64,000 nucleotides of DNA, taken from positions 558,001 to 622,000 of the forward strand of contig NZ_LT629742.1 in the NCBI RefSeq assembly GCF_900104895.1. The letters run 5' to 3'. The DNA comes from Microterricola viridarii (GTDB lineage Bacteria > Actinomycetota > Actinomycetes > Actinomycetales > Microbacteriaceae). The notes beneath the pieces were generated by a model, which worked only from the letters and a program-made list of their open reading frames with translations, was not told the DNA's origin and did no database searches. This document shows, piece after piece, positions 8,510-16,788 of the stretch. Each line of letters opens with the position of its first letter. The first letter of the stretch is position 1. Position numbers and translations under genes: made by a program.

Positions 8510-9751
8510 ATGATGGTGAAGAAGAAGGGCCTCCTGGCTGCCGGTGCAGTCGCGGTCGTTGCAACTCTGGCACTCGCGGGCTGCGCAAGCGGAACCTCCG
8601 ACGCCCCCACCAGCGACAAGCCCGGCGCCTCCGCCGGAGCGCTCACCGTCTGGGTGGACGCCGAGCGCGTCGACGCCCTCAAGGGCGCGGCAGCGTCGTA
8701 CACCGAGAAGACCGGCGTCGAGGTCAAGCTCGTCTCCAAGGACAACAACACCATCAAGGACGACTTCATCCAGCAGGTGCCGACCGGCAAGGGCCCGGAC
8801 ATCACCATGGGCGCCCACGACTGGGCCGGCGAGCTCTCGACCAACGGTGTCGTTGCCCCGCTCGAGCTCGGCGACAGCGCCGCCAACTACCTGCCGATCG
8901 CGATCGACGCCGCCACCTACGACGGATCCGTCTACCTGCTGCCGTACGCCGTCGAGAACATCGCCGTGCTGCGCAACGCAGACCTGATCCCCGAGCCCGC
9001 CGCCAACTTCGACGACATGATCGCCAAGGGCAAGGCAGCCGGCCTCGAGCAGCCCTTCGTCGTCGAGCAGGGCGCAGAGGGCAACCCCTACCACCTGTAC
9101 CCGTTCCAGACCGGCTTCGGCGCCCCCGTCTTCGGCACCAACGACAAGGGCTACGACGCCACCGACCTGCAGCTCGGCAACGCCGGCGGCGAGCAGTTCG
9201 CCACCTGGCTCGGCAGCCAGGGCAAGAACGGCACCGGCGTCTTCAACACCGACATCGACGGTGAGATTGCCAAGCAGGCCTTCCTCGACGGCAAGGCGGC
9301 CTTCTGGCTGACCGGCCCGTGGAACGTCGGCGCGGCCATCGACGGCGGCATCAACGTCGCCATCGACACCGTCCCGAGCCCGACCGCCGACGTCGCCTCG
9401 CCGTTCGCCGGCGTCAAGGGCTTCTACCTCTCGTCCGAGTCGAAGAACAAGGTTGCCGCCAACGACTTCCTGGTCAACTACATCGGCACCGAAGAGGTCC
9501 AGCTCGAGCTGTTCAAGGCCGGCAACGTGCTCCCCGCGCTGAAGTCCGCCGCCGACACCGCCTCCTCCGACCCGATCATCGCCGGCTTCGCCGCCGTCGG
9601 TGCCCAGGCCGTCCCGATGCCCGCCATCCCCGCCATGGGCTCCGTCTGGCAGTACTGGGGCATCGCCGAGGCTGACATCATCAATGGTGCAGACCCCGTC
9701 GCCACCTGGCAGAAGCTCGCCGCCGACGTGCAGGCCGCAATCAACAAGTAA
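8510..9751 (+). CDS. malE: maltose/maltodextrin ABC transporter substrate-binding lipoprotein
   Basis: A 413-residue family-1 extracellular solute-binding protein. Residues 1-25 are a lipoprotein signal peptide with lipobox LAGC (Cys25), so the protein is anchored outside the membrane. GKGPDITMGAHDWAGEL and AFWLTGPWNV are hallmark MalE-like segments, and the C-terminal AMGSVWQYWGIAE matches maltodextrin binders. AGAAAGG at 8494-8500 favours the ATG at 8510 over the one at 8513. It is the first gene of malE-malF-malG-GH13; a hairpin after its stop probably lets it be made in excess of the permeases. No ATPase gene follows; many actinobacterial sugar importers use a shared MsiK-type ATPase. Confidence 0.92.
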   Translation: MMVKKKGLLAAGAVAVVATLALAGCASGTSDAPTSDKPGASAGALTVWVDAERVDALKGAAASYTEKTGVEVKLVSKDNNTIKDDFIQQVPTGKGPDITMGAHDWAGELSTNGVVAPLELGDSAANYLPIAIDAATYDGSVYLLPYAVENIAVLRNADLIPEPAANFDDMIAKGKAAGLEQPFVVEQGAEGNPYHLYPFQTGFGAPVFGTNDKGYDATDLQLGNAGGEQFATWLGSQGKNGTGVFNTDIDGEIAKQAFLDGKAAFWLTGPWNVGAAIDGGINVAIDTVPSPTADVASPFAGVKGFYLSSESKNKVAANDFLVNYIGTEEVQLELFKAGNVLPALKSAADTASSDPIIAGFAAVGAQAVPMPAIPAMGSVWQYWGIAEADIINGADPVATWQKLAADVQAAINK

Positions 9752-9762
9752 CAACCTCGTGA

Positions 9763-9799
9763 GCCGGGGCGGATGCCATAAGCATCCGCTCCGGCTTTT
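9763..9799 (+). terminator. intercistronic attenuator between malE and malF
   Basis: A 14-bp stem with one mismatch, GCCGGGGCGGATGC (9763-9776) and GCATCCGCTCCGGC (9782-9795), is followed by TTTT. It should end most transcripts after malE and allow partial read-through into malF, or protect the malE mRNA 3' end. Confidence 0.65.
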
Positions 9800-9830
9800 C
9801 TCACCACCAGTCGAGAAGAACAGGCAGTAA

Positions 9831-11462
9831 ATGAGCACCATGACCAGCAACGTCGGCGTCGACGCCGGCGAACCCACCCCGGAGAAGCCCAGCAAGCGGC
9901 AACGGCAGGCGGGCCACATCGCCGATCTGGCGTCCGCCGGCATCAAGGTGCTGCTGATCAAGATCATCGCCCTCGGAATCCTCGACGCACTGGCGCTCAC
10001 CGCGGTCTTCATCCTGATCGGGCAGCGCGAGTGGCTCGTCACCGCCATCGTCGTCATCGCGACGGGCCTCATCAACTGGATCTACCTCGGCCGGCGCCGG
10101 CTGCCCGCCAAGTACCTCACGCCCGGCGTGATCTTCCTGCTGATCTTCCAGGTCTTCGTGCTCGGCTACACGGCCTACATCGGCTTCACCAACTACGGCA
10201 CCGGCCACAACGGCACCAAGGATCAGGCCGTCTCCGCGCTGATGAGCTCCGCGCTCGAGCGTGTCGAAGACTCGCCCACCTTCGCCGTCACGGTGCTCGA
10301 GCAGGGCGACACCCTGAACCTGCTGGTCACCGACCCCGACGGGGCGGTGCGGGTCGGCAACGCCGAGACCCCCCTGCACGCAGTCGACAACGCCCAGATG
10401 GACGGCGGCAAGGCCGTCGGCCTCGACGGCTACAGCACGCTGAGCTTCCAGGAGATCCTGGCGCAGAGCGACGCGATCACCGCCCTCGCCGTGCCCGAGT
10501 CCGAGGACCCCAACGACGGCGCCCTGCGCACCCCGGACGGCAGCAGCGGCTACCTCTACGTCTCGAACCTCGAGTACGACGAGGCCGCAGGCACCATGAC
10601 CGACACCCGCACCGACACCGTCTACACCGATGACGGCTCCGGCGCATTCACGGCCGCCGACGGCGAGCAGCTGATGCCCGGCTGGCAGGTCGTCGTCGGT
10701 GCAGACAACTTCGTCCGCGCCCTGACCGACGAGAGCATCCGCGGCCCGCTCGTCTACGTGACGATCTGGACATTCGTGTTCGCCCTCGTCTCGGTGGCGA
10801 CAACCTTCTTCCTCGGGCTCTTCCTCGCCATTGTCTTCAACGACATGCGCATGCGCGGCCGCAAGTTCTACCGCGTTCTGATGATCCTCCCGTACGCCTT
10901 CCCGTCCTTCCTGTCCGCCCTGGTTTGGGCCGGCATGATGAACGAGAGCTTCGGCTTCATCAACCAGGTGCTGCTCGGCGGAGCCGCCGTCCCCTGGCTC
11001 ACCGATCCGACGCTCGCGAAGGTCTCCATCCTGATCGTCAACCTCTGGCTCGGCTTCCCCTACATGTTCCTCGTCTGCACGGGGGCGCTGCAGTCGATCC
11101 CCGAGGAGCTGCAAGAGGCGGCGACGGTCGACGGGGCCAAGCCCTGGGCCGTGTTCCGGCTGATCAAGCTGCCGCTGCTGCTCGTCTCGCTGGCGCCGCT
11201 GCTGATCGCGTCCTTCGCGTTCAACTTCAACAACTTCAACCTGATCTACATGTTGACCAACGGCGGGCCGCGCGACTCCAGCGCGCCCATACCGGTCGGG
11301 CACACCGACATCCTGATCTCGATGGTCTACAAGGTGGCCTTCACCGGCCAGACGCGTGACTACGGCCTGGCCAGCGCGTTCACGATCATCATCTTCATTG
11401 TGGTCGCGATCATCTCGATCATCAGCTTCCGCAAGACCAAGGCGCTGGAGGAACTCAACTGA
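9831..11462 (+). CDS. malF: maltodextrin ABC transporter permease MalF
   Basis: A 543-residue inner-membrane permease. Hydrophobic segments at about 38-60, 65-85 and 98-120 precede a long extracytoplasmic region (about 125-300) like the P2 loop of MalF, followed by the binding-protein-dependent transport core with the EAA motif EELQEAATVDGAKPWAVFR, which docks to the ATPase. This length and loop distinguish MalF from the roughly 300-residue permeases of other sugar systems. The stop overlaps the malG start by one base (TGATG), so the two are translationally coupled. Confidence 0.92.
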   Translation: MSTMTSNVGVDAGEPTPEKPSKRQRQAGHIADLASAGIKVLLIKIIALGILDALALTAVFILIGQREWLVTAIVVIATGLINWIYLGRRRLPAKYLTPGVIFLLIFQVFVLGYTAYIGFTNYGTGHNGTKDQAVSALMSSALERVEDSPTFAVTVLEQGDTLNLLVTDPDGAVRVGNAETPLHAVDNAQMDGGKAVGLDGYSTLSFQEILAQSDAITALAVPESEDPNDGALRTPDGSSGYLYVSNLEYDEAAGTMTDTRTDTVYTDDGSGAFTAADGEQLMPGWQVVVGADNFVRALTDESIRGPLVYVTIWTFVFALVSVATTFFLGLFLAIVFNDMRMRGRKFYRVLMILPYAFPSFLSALVWAGMMNESFGFINQVLLGGAAVPWLTDPTLAKVSILIVNLWLGFPYMFLVCTGALQSIPEELQEAATVDGAKPWAVFRLIKLPLLLVSLAPLLIASFAFNFNNFNLIYMLTNGGPRDSSAPIPVGHTDILISMVYKVAFTGQTRDYGLASAFTIIIFIVVAIISIISFRKTKALEELN

Positions 11463-12430
11463 TGAGCACCCTGACCAAGACCCCGGGCGCCGACAGCGAC
11501 GACATGTCCACCCGCGCCATCACCAGCGGGCCCGGCGCGGGCCTCAACGGATACGGCACGTACGAGAAGCGCCCGTTCAACGCCGGCCGCTGGTTCCGGG
11601 CGACCGGCTGGCGCCACCTCGTCGGCGTCGTGATGATCGTCTTCTCCTGCTTCCCGCTGCTGTTCGTGCTCTCCTCCTCGCTGAACCCGAAGGGCACCCT
11701 GACCGGATCGAACGCGCTGTTCTCGGCCATCGGCCTGGACAGCTACGCGCGCATCCTCTCCAGCCCCGACATCCCGTACACGGACTGGTTCGTCAACACC
11801 CTGATCATCGCCGGCATCACGGCGCTGGCCACCGTGTTCCTCGGGGCGCTGGCCGCCTACTCCTTCTCGCGGATGCGGTTCACCGGCCGCCGCGTCGGGC
11901 TGGTGTCGATCGTCATCATCCAGATGTTCCCGCAGCTGCTGGCCGTCGTGGCCATCTTCCTGCTCATGTCGAGCATCGGCGACTGGTTCCCGGCCCTCGG
12001 CCTGAACACCCGCATCGGCCTGATCATGGTCTACCTGGGCGGCGCGCTCGGCGTGAACACCTACCTGATGTACGGCTTCTTCAACACGATCCCGGCCTCC
12101 ATCGACGAGGCGGCGAAGATCGACGGGGCCAGCCACGCGCGCATCTTCTTCACCATCATCCTGCGCCTGGCCGCACCGATCCTGGCCGTCGTGGCGCTGC
12201 TCAGCTTCATCGCCACGATCAACGAGTTCGTGGTGGCATCCGTGATCCTGATCGACCCGGAGAACCAGACGCTCGCCGTGGGACTCACCAAGCTGGTCTC
12301 GAACCCGCGCTACGCCGACTGGAGCGCGTTCAGCGCCGGCGCCGTGATGGCGGCCCTGCCGGTCATGGCGGTGTTCCTGTTCCTGCAGAAGTACATCGTC
12401 GGCGGGCTGACCGCGGGCTCGGTCAAGTAG
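11462..12430 (+). CDS. malG: maltodextrin ABC transporter permease MalG
   Basis: A 322-residue permease with six predicted transmembrane helices after a roughly 55-residue cytoplasmic N-terminus. The coupling helix EAA motif is IDEAAKIDGASHARIFF. It pairs with MalF to form the translocation channel for MalE-delivered maltodextrins. The start overlaps the malF stop, and the downstream GH13 gene follows after 49 nt, so the import and degradation genes form one operon. Confidence 0.92.
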   Translation: MSTLTKTPGADSDDMSTRAITSGPGAGLNGYGTYEKRPFNAGRWFRATGWRHLVGVVMIVFSCFPLLFVLSSSLNPKGTLTGSNALFSAIGLDSYARILSSPDIPYTDWFVNTLIIAGITALATVFLGALAAYSFSRMRFTGRRVGLVSIVIIQMFPQLLAVVAIFLLMSSIGDWFPALGLNTRIGLIMVYLGGALGVNTYLMYGFFNTIPASIDEAAKIDGASHARIFFTIILRLAAPILAVVALLSFIATINEFVVASVILIDPENQTLAVGLTKLVSNPRYADWSAFSAGAVMAALPVMAVFLFLQKYIVGGLTAGSVK

Positions 12431-12479
12431 GCCGTACCGCCGCCCCACGCCGCACCGCACGAGACGGAGAATGGGTTTC

Positions 12480-14453
12480 ATGCTCGCACCCCACCACGAC
12501 GGATCCCCACTCCACGTCTCGACCCAGACGCCAGCGCTCGGTGAGACCGTGCGGGTGCGGCTGCGGGTGCCCGCGGGGGAGGCGGGGCCGGCCGGGCTCG
12601 GCCTGGCCGCGCTCGAGGCCGTCAGCGTGCGCTCCAACCCGAACCATGAACCGCGCTTCGCCCCGGCCGTGCTGCTCGGCGAGCACGGCGGCTGGGCCTG
12701 GTGGCAGGCCGAGGTCGAGGTCGAGAACCCGGTGCACGGGTACCGCTTCCTGCTGACCGGGCCGGCAGCGGATGCCGCGGGCGCCGGTGACGCAGCGGGC
12801 GCCGGCCTCCCGGCCCAGCGCTGGCTGAACGCCACCGGCCTGCACAACATCGAGCCCCTCGACGCAGAGGACTTCAAGCTCGTCGCGAGCCCGGCGGATA
12901 TCGGCGCCCCGCCCGAGTGGCTGGCCTCCAGCGTGCTCTACCAGGTGTTCCCGGACCGCTTCGCGCGCTCGGCCGCGGCCGACGGGCGCGAGCTGCCGGA
13001 GTGGGCGATCGCCGCCACCTGGGGCGACCCCGTCGATCCGGAACCGCCCGCACGCTCCACCCAGTTCTACGGCGGCGACCTCGACGGCGTCACCGAGCGC
13101 CTCGGCCACCTGGCGGACCTCGGCGTCACGCTGCTCTACCTGACGCCCGTCTTCGCCGGCCGCTCCAACCACCGCTACGACGCCACCAACTTCGACGCCG
13201 TCGACCCGCTGCTCGGCGGCGACGAGGCCCTCGTGCGGCTCGTGGAGGCGGCGCACGCCCGCGGCATCCGCGTCATCGGCGACCTCACCAGCAACCACTC
13301 CGGCGACGCGCACGAGTGGTTCCTGGCGGCGCACCACCACCCGGAGTCGCCCGAGAGTGACTTCTACTACTGGAAGGACGCCGCCAACGACGGCTACGAG
13401 TCCTGGCTCGGCGTGCCCAGCCTGCCGAAGTTCAACTGGGCGTCCGCGGAGCTGCGCCGCCGCTTCATCGAGGGGTCGGACTCGGTCGTCGCCCGCTGGC
13501 TGAAGCCACCGTTCAATCTCGACGGCTGGCGCATCGACGTCGCCAACATGACCGGGCGGCTCGGCGCGGAGGACCTGAACGCCGAGGTGCGCCAGACGAT
13601 CCGGCGCACGATGGTCGAGGTCAACCCGGACACGATCCTGCTGGGGGAGTCGACCAACGACGCCGCCAGCGACTTCCAGGGCGACGCCTGGCACGGCGCG
13701 ATGACCTACACGACGTTCACCCGGCCCCTGTGGAGCTGGCTGATGCGGCCGGGCAGCGAGGCGGCCGGCGGCATCGGCTTCGCCGGGAATCGGGTGCCCA
13801 GCTACACCGGGCGGCAGTTCCACGCGGCGCACACCCGCTTCGTCGCCGGCTTCCCGTGGCGCACCCGCCTCGGCACGCTGAACGCGCTGAACACCCACGA
13901 CACCCCGCGCTTTGCCACCAGCGCGCTGCCGGGCGCCGTGCCCGTCGCGCTCGGACTCTCGGTGACGCTGCCCGGCATCCCCGTGGTCTTCGCCGGCGAC
14001 GAGTTCGGCCTGACCGGCGTCGACGGCGAGGCCTCGCGTACGCCCATCCCGTGGCCGCTGCTGGAGCAGGACCGGGCCGTGGCTGCCGCGGCGCTCGCCC
14101 AGGACACCGCCCGCCTCTACGCCGAGCTGATCGCGCTGCGCCGCGGCCAGCCGGCGCTGAACGGCGGCGGCATGCGCTGGCTGCACGTCGGCGACGACGT
14201 GCTGGTGTTCGTGCGCGAGTCGGAAGAAAATTCTGTGCTCGTGACGGCCGGGCGTGGCGACTTTTCCGTGACGATTCCCGTCGCCGCCCTCGGTCTCGCG
14301 GCGGGCGGCGCGATGGGCCTGCAGCCCTTGTTTGGCGCGGAAGTTGCCGGTGCGCCCGGCGTGCAGCTGGCGGAATCCGACGGCGAAATCCGGCTCAGCG
14401 CACACGGCCCGAGCTTCGCCGCGTGGGCATTTTCCGGCGTGAAAATGCCGTAG
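12480..14453 (+). CDS. GH13 cyclomaltodextrinase/neopullulanase-like alpha-glucan hydrolase
   Basis: A 657-residue enzyme with an N-terminal beta-sandwich (about 10-125, carbohydrate-binding module of GH13 neopullulanases), a (beta/alpha)8 barrel starting LYQVFPDRFARS, and a C-terminal beta domain. Catalytic residues are Asp353 (DGWRIDVANMTG), Glu390 (LLGEST) and Asp474 (NTHDTPRF, where THD replaces the usual NHD). There is no signal peptide, so it acts on imported maltodextrins or cyclodextrins. GGAGA at 12466-12470 is too close to the first ATG (12471) but well spaced for the ATG at 12480, which I chose. It is the last gene of the malEFG operon. The final 200 bases are less GC-rich than the rest. 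Confidence 0.88.
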   Translation: MLAPHHDGSPLHVSTQTPALGETVRVRLRVPAGEAGPAGLGLAALEAVSVRSNPNHEPRFAPAVLLGEHGGWAWWQAEVEVENPVHGYRFLLTGPAADAAGAGDAAGAGLPAQRWLNATGLHNIEPLDAEDFKLVASPADIGAPPEWLASSVLYQVFPDRFARSAAADGRELPEWAIAATWGDPVDPEPPARSTQFYGGDLDGVTERLGHLADLGVTLLYLTPVFAGRSNHRYDATNFDAVDPLLGGDEALVRLVEAAHARGIRVIGDLTSNHSGDAHEWFLAAHHHPESPESDFYYWKDAANDGYESWLGVPSLPKFNWASAELRRRFIEGSDSVVARWLKPPFNLDGWRIDVANMTGRLGAEDLNAEVRQTIRRTMVEVNPDTILLGESTNDAASDFQGDAWHGAMTYTTFTRPLWSWLMRPGSEAAGGIGFAGNRVPSYTGRQFHAAHTRFVAGFPWRTRLGTLNALNTHDTPRFATSALPGAVPVALGLSVTLPGIPVVFAGDEFGLTGVDGEASRTPIPWPLLEQDRAVAAAALAQDTARLYAELIALRRGQPALNGGGMRWLHVGDDVLVFVRESEENSVLVTAGRGDFSVTIPVAALGLAAGGAMGLQPLFGAEVAGAPGVQLAESDGEIRLSAHGPSFAAWAFSGVKMP

Positions 14454-14532
14454 TGGTCACGAGGGCCCAAATCTTTTGATAATCTCTACTGGTTGCCAAA
14501 TTCACCGTGAGCTTCACGGAGAACATGGTTTC

Positions 14533-14604
<72 letters not shown>

Positions 14605-14631
14605 CTGGCTTTGTGTTCACATAGAGCCCAC

Positions 14632-14705
14632 GGCTGAGTAGCTCAGATGGTTAGAGCGCACGACTCATAATCGTGAGGTCGCGGGATCGATCCCCGCCTC
14701 AGCTA
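14632..14705 (+). tRNA. tRNA-Met (CAT anticodon, elongator type)
   Basis: Acceptor GGCTGAG / CTCAGCT (first pair G-T), D-arm AGCTCAGATGGTTAGAGC, anticodon loop CTCATAA with anticodon CAT, T-arm GCGGGATCGATCCCCGC. The paired first acceptor position argues for elongator rather than initiator tRNA. It lies 27 nt after tRNA-Thr and is probably co-transcribed with it. Confidence 0.93.
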
Positions 14706-14725
14706 CAGGGCCGATGCCCACCTTT

Positions 14726-14763
14726 AAAGCTCCAAGATCTCGCCGTCTTGGAGCTTTTTCTTT
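14726..14763 (+). terminator. rho-independent terminator of the tRNA pair
   Basis: A perfect 12-bp stem (AAAGCTCCAAGA / TCTTGGAGCTTT) with an 8-nt loop, ending in TTTTTCTTT. It is the most canonical terminator in the window. Confidence 0.92.
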
Positions 14764-14812
14764 GCCTGGATGCCGGGGCGCCGCCGCCGCGCCCCGCGCG
14801 CCCTGCGCCCCC

Positions 14813-14873
14813 TGCGCCACTTCGTCGGGGGTTGCGCCACACCATGTGGCGCGGAGGCCGCCGAAGTGGCGCA
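14813..14873. repeat. double-hairpin interspersed repeat, copy 1
   Basis: Outer 12-bp arms TGCGCCACTTCG / CGAAGTGGCGCA enclose an inner perfect hairpin GCGCCACA-CCA-TGTGGCGC. A related element with the same nested layout and a shared GGCGCGGAGGCCGCCGAA core occurs at 30602-30668. Both sit just beyond the 3' end of a minus-strand gene, so they could act as terminators or RNA-stability elements. Confidence 0.75.
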
Positions 14874-14892
14874 GAGCGCCTCCCGGCTCGGG

Positions 14893-15738
14893 CTACCGCG
14901 CCGCGCTGAGCGTGAGGGCCAGCTCCCAAGCGACCGGCCTGCCGGGCTCCAGCCAGAGCGCGCTGCCGTGCCCGACGGCCCGGTCCAGCGCGTCGAAGTA
15001 GCCGGTGCTGGGCTCCAGCGCGATCACCGGCTCTCTGCTGTACGCCCGGTTGTCGAACCACAGGCCGAGGTAGGGGGCGCGCTCGTCCCAGTCGAGGCGC
15101 AGCTCCGACCCGTCGGCGTGCCGCAGGGCCGCCGTCTGCACCGGCGTTCCCGGCTCGACGTAGAGCTTGCGGCATCCGCCCGGCTCAAGGCTGTCGAGCC
15201 CGGCCAGCGCGGGCGACCAGGGCCCGACCGGGTGCGTGGGGTCGAGCACGTCGACGACAGCGCCGACTTCGGGCGGCAGGATGACGCGGCTGCCCGCTTC
15301 GGCCAGGAACTGCGGATGCGCCGCCCAGAGGAACGGCACCCGGCGGCCCAGGGACTCTGCGGTGTAACGGATCTGGACGGGCGCACCCTGCGCCCGTCCG
15401 AGCACGATCTCGCGGCGCAGCCAGAACCCGCACGCCTCGCTCCGCACCGAGAGCAGCGCGCTGGAGGCGTCGACGCGCTCGACCGCCCACTCCCGGGCCC
15501 AGACGTCGCCGTGGTCCGGGGCGAGCAGCCCGCCGACCGCGCAGGCGTCGATGGTGGGGGCGCACTCGTCCCAGCCGCCCATCTCGGCGGCGGTGAAGCT
15601 GTCGGACTCGGCCGACCGGGCGTCGTCGCCCGGGGCCAGCCACTGCCGCCCGGCGCCGTGCAGCGAGAGGATCTTGCCGCCGCGCTCCGGGCGGATGGTG
15701 AGGCGGACGCCGACGCCGACGAGCTCGATGTCGCTCAC
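14893..15738 (-). CDS. aldose-1-epimerase (galactose mutarotase) family protein
   Basis: A 281-residue beta-sandwich protein of the mutarotase superfamily. Recognisable segments are ERGGKILSLHGAGRQWL near the N-terminus, a WDECAPTI loop, PFLWAAHPQF (the family catalytic-site His region), and YLGLWFDNRAY followed by ALEPSTGY with a likely catalytic Glu. It probably interconverts or binds sugar anomers in the cytosol. Two starts are possible: GTG at 15738 (used here, best fit to the fold) and GTG at 15807. It is downstream of and co-directional with an AraC regulator that is divergent from a DUF5107 protein, so the three probably serve one sugar-utilisation function. Confidence 0.75.
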   Translation of the reverse strand: MSDIELVGVGVRLTIRPERGGKILSLHGAGRQWLAPGDDARSAESDSFTAAEMGGWDECAPTIDACAVGGLLAPDHGDVWAREWAVERVDASSALLSVRSEACGFWLRREIVLGRAQGAPVQIRYTAESLGRRVPFLWAAHPQFLAEAGSRVILPPEVGAVVDVLDPTHPVGPWSPALAGLDSLEPGGCRKLYVEPGTPVQTAALRHADGSELRLDWDERAPYLGLWFDNRAYSREPVIALEPSTGYFDALDRAVGHGSALWLEPGRPVAWELALTLSAAR

Positions 15739-15837
15739 AGGGGGAGGGCTTTCCGCATCGTCCGAGCATAGGGCGTGGGTGCGGCCGGCTGGCGCGGGTG
15801 GTTTCACCAGGGTCCAGCAGTGGAGACGGCGCCGCGC

Positions 15838-16695
15838 TCAGCCCTTGTGCTGGGCGCGATAGCCGCGCGGGCTCACGCCGTGGGTGGCGCTGAACTGCCG
15901 CGAGAAGTAGAGCGGGTCGGCGTACCCGGTCGCGCGGGCGACCGCCGCGATCGGCAGGTCCGTGCCGTCGAGCAGCTGCCGGGCCCTGGCCATGCGCAAC
16001 GTCGAGTGGTAGGCGATCACCCCGCCGCCGGTCGCCGCCCGGAACAGGGCGCCGAGGTGCGACGGGGAGACCCGGGCGTGCCGGGCGAGCTCCTCGACCC
16101 CGACCGGGCGGTCCAGGCGCTCGGCCAAGTAGCCCATGGTGCGCTGCACCGGGTCGTCCCCGCCCGCCTCGCCCGTGCGGGAGGCCAGCAGCGTGAGCAG
16201 GTTCCAGGCGAGCCCGGATGCGCGCACCAGGTGGGCCCTGGACGGGTCCCGCTCCAGGGCGGTGACGATCTGCTCGGCGAGTGCGGCCAGCTCGGCGCCC
16301 TGGCCGGCATCCGCGAGGCCCGTCACGCCGACGCCGGCCTCCGCGAACAGCTCGGCAGACAGCGAGCCACGCAGGTGCAGCCACCAAATCGTCCATGGGG
16401 TGCCCGTGGAGGCGCCGTAGCGGTGCGGCGCGCCGGCCGGGATCAGCGCGACGGCGGGCGCGCGCACCTCCTGCCTCACCCCAGCCAGCTCCACCCAGCC
16501 GCTGCCCTCGGTGCAGAGCAGCAGAATCGACTCCGCGCTGCCGTGCTCGCGGGAACGCTGGTGCCCGGCCGCGCGCGGGAACCAGCCGGCATCCGTCACC
16601 TGCAGCGCGCCGGTGAGCGGGAGTGCGGCGGCCTCGAGGGCGAGGGGGCGCGGGAGGACGGCCAGCCGCTGCCGCGTGAACCCATCCCGAACCAT
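15838..16695 (-). CDS. AraC-family transcriptional regulator
   Basis: A 285-residue regulator with an N-terminal cupin-like sensor domain (about 20-160; SREHGSAESILLLCTEGSGW, VALIPAGAPHRYGAS) and a C-terminal double helix-turn-helix (about 185-283; VGVEELARHARVSPSHLGAL, then YADPLYFSRQFSATHGVSP). This layout is that of sugar-responsive AraC/RhaS members. It is divergent from the DUF5107-TPR gene with a 93-nt intergenic gap, and upstream of the epimerase-like gene, so it probably activates both in response to a sugar. GAGACT ends 6 nt before its ATG, consistent with a leaderless mRNA. Confidence 0.88.
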   Translation of the reverse strand: MVRDGFTRQRLAVLPRPLALEAAALPLTGALQVTDAGWFPRAAGHQRSREHGSAESILLLCTEGSGWVELAGVRQEVRAPAVALIPAGAPHRYGASTGTPWTIWWLHLRGSLSAELFAEAGVGVTGLADAGQGAELAALAEQIVTALERDPSRAHLVRASGLAWNLLTLLASRTGEAGGDDPVQRTMGYLAERLDRPVGVEELARHARVSPSHLGALFRAATGGGVIAYHSTLRMARARQLLDGTDLPIAAVARATGYADPLYFSRQFSATHGVSPRGYRAQHKG

Positions 16696-16776
16696 GGGCC
16701 CAGTCTCACAGAGATTTCCAGCGTTTTCTCCATATGTGCCAGCGGATCGCCCATTCTGCGGCCGCCGGGCGCTTCC

Positions 16777-16782
16777 TAGCCT
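16777..16782 (+). promoter_or_regulatory. -10 box of a leaderless promoter (DUF5107 gene)
   Basis: TAGCCT lies 6 nt before the ATG at 16789; no ribosome-binding site is visible. Confidence 0.5.
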
Positions 16783-16788
16783 TGGACC

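Noticed and set aside
8221-8886. Upstream extension of the alpha-glucosidase frame
   Set aside because: It crosses the divergent control region and the malE gene; the enzyme's homology begins at the ATG at 8220.
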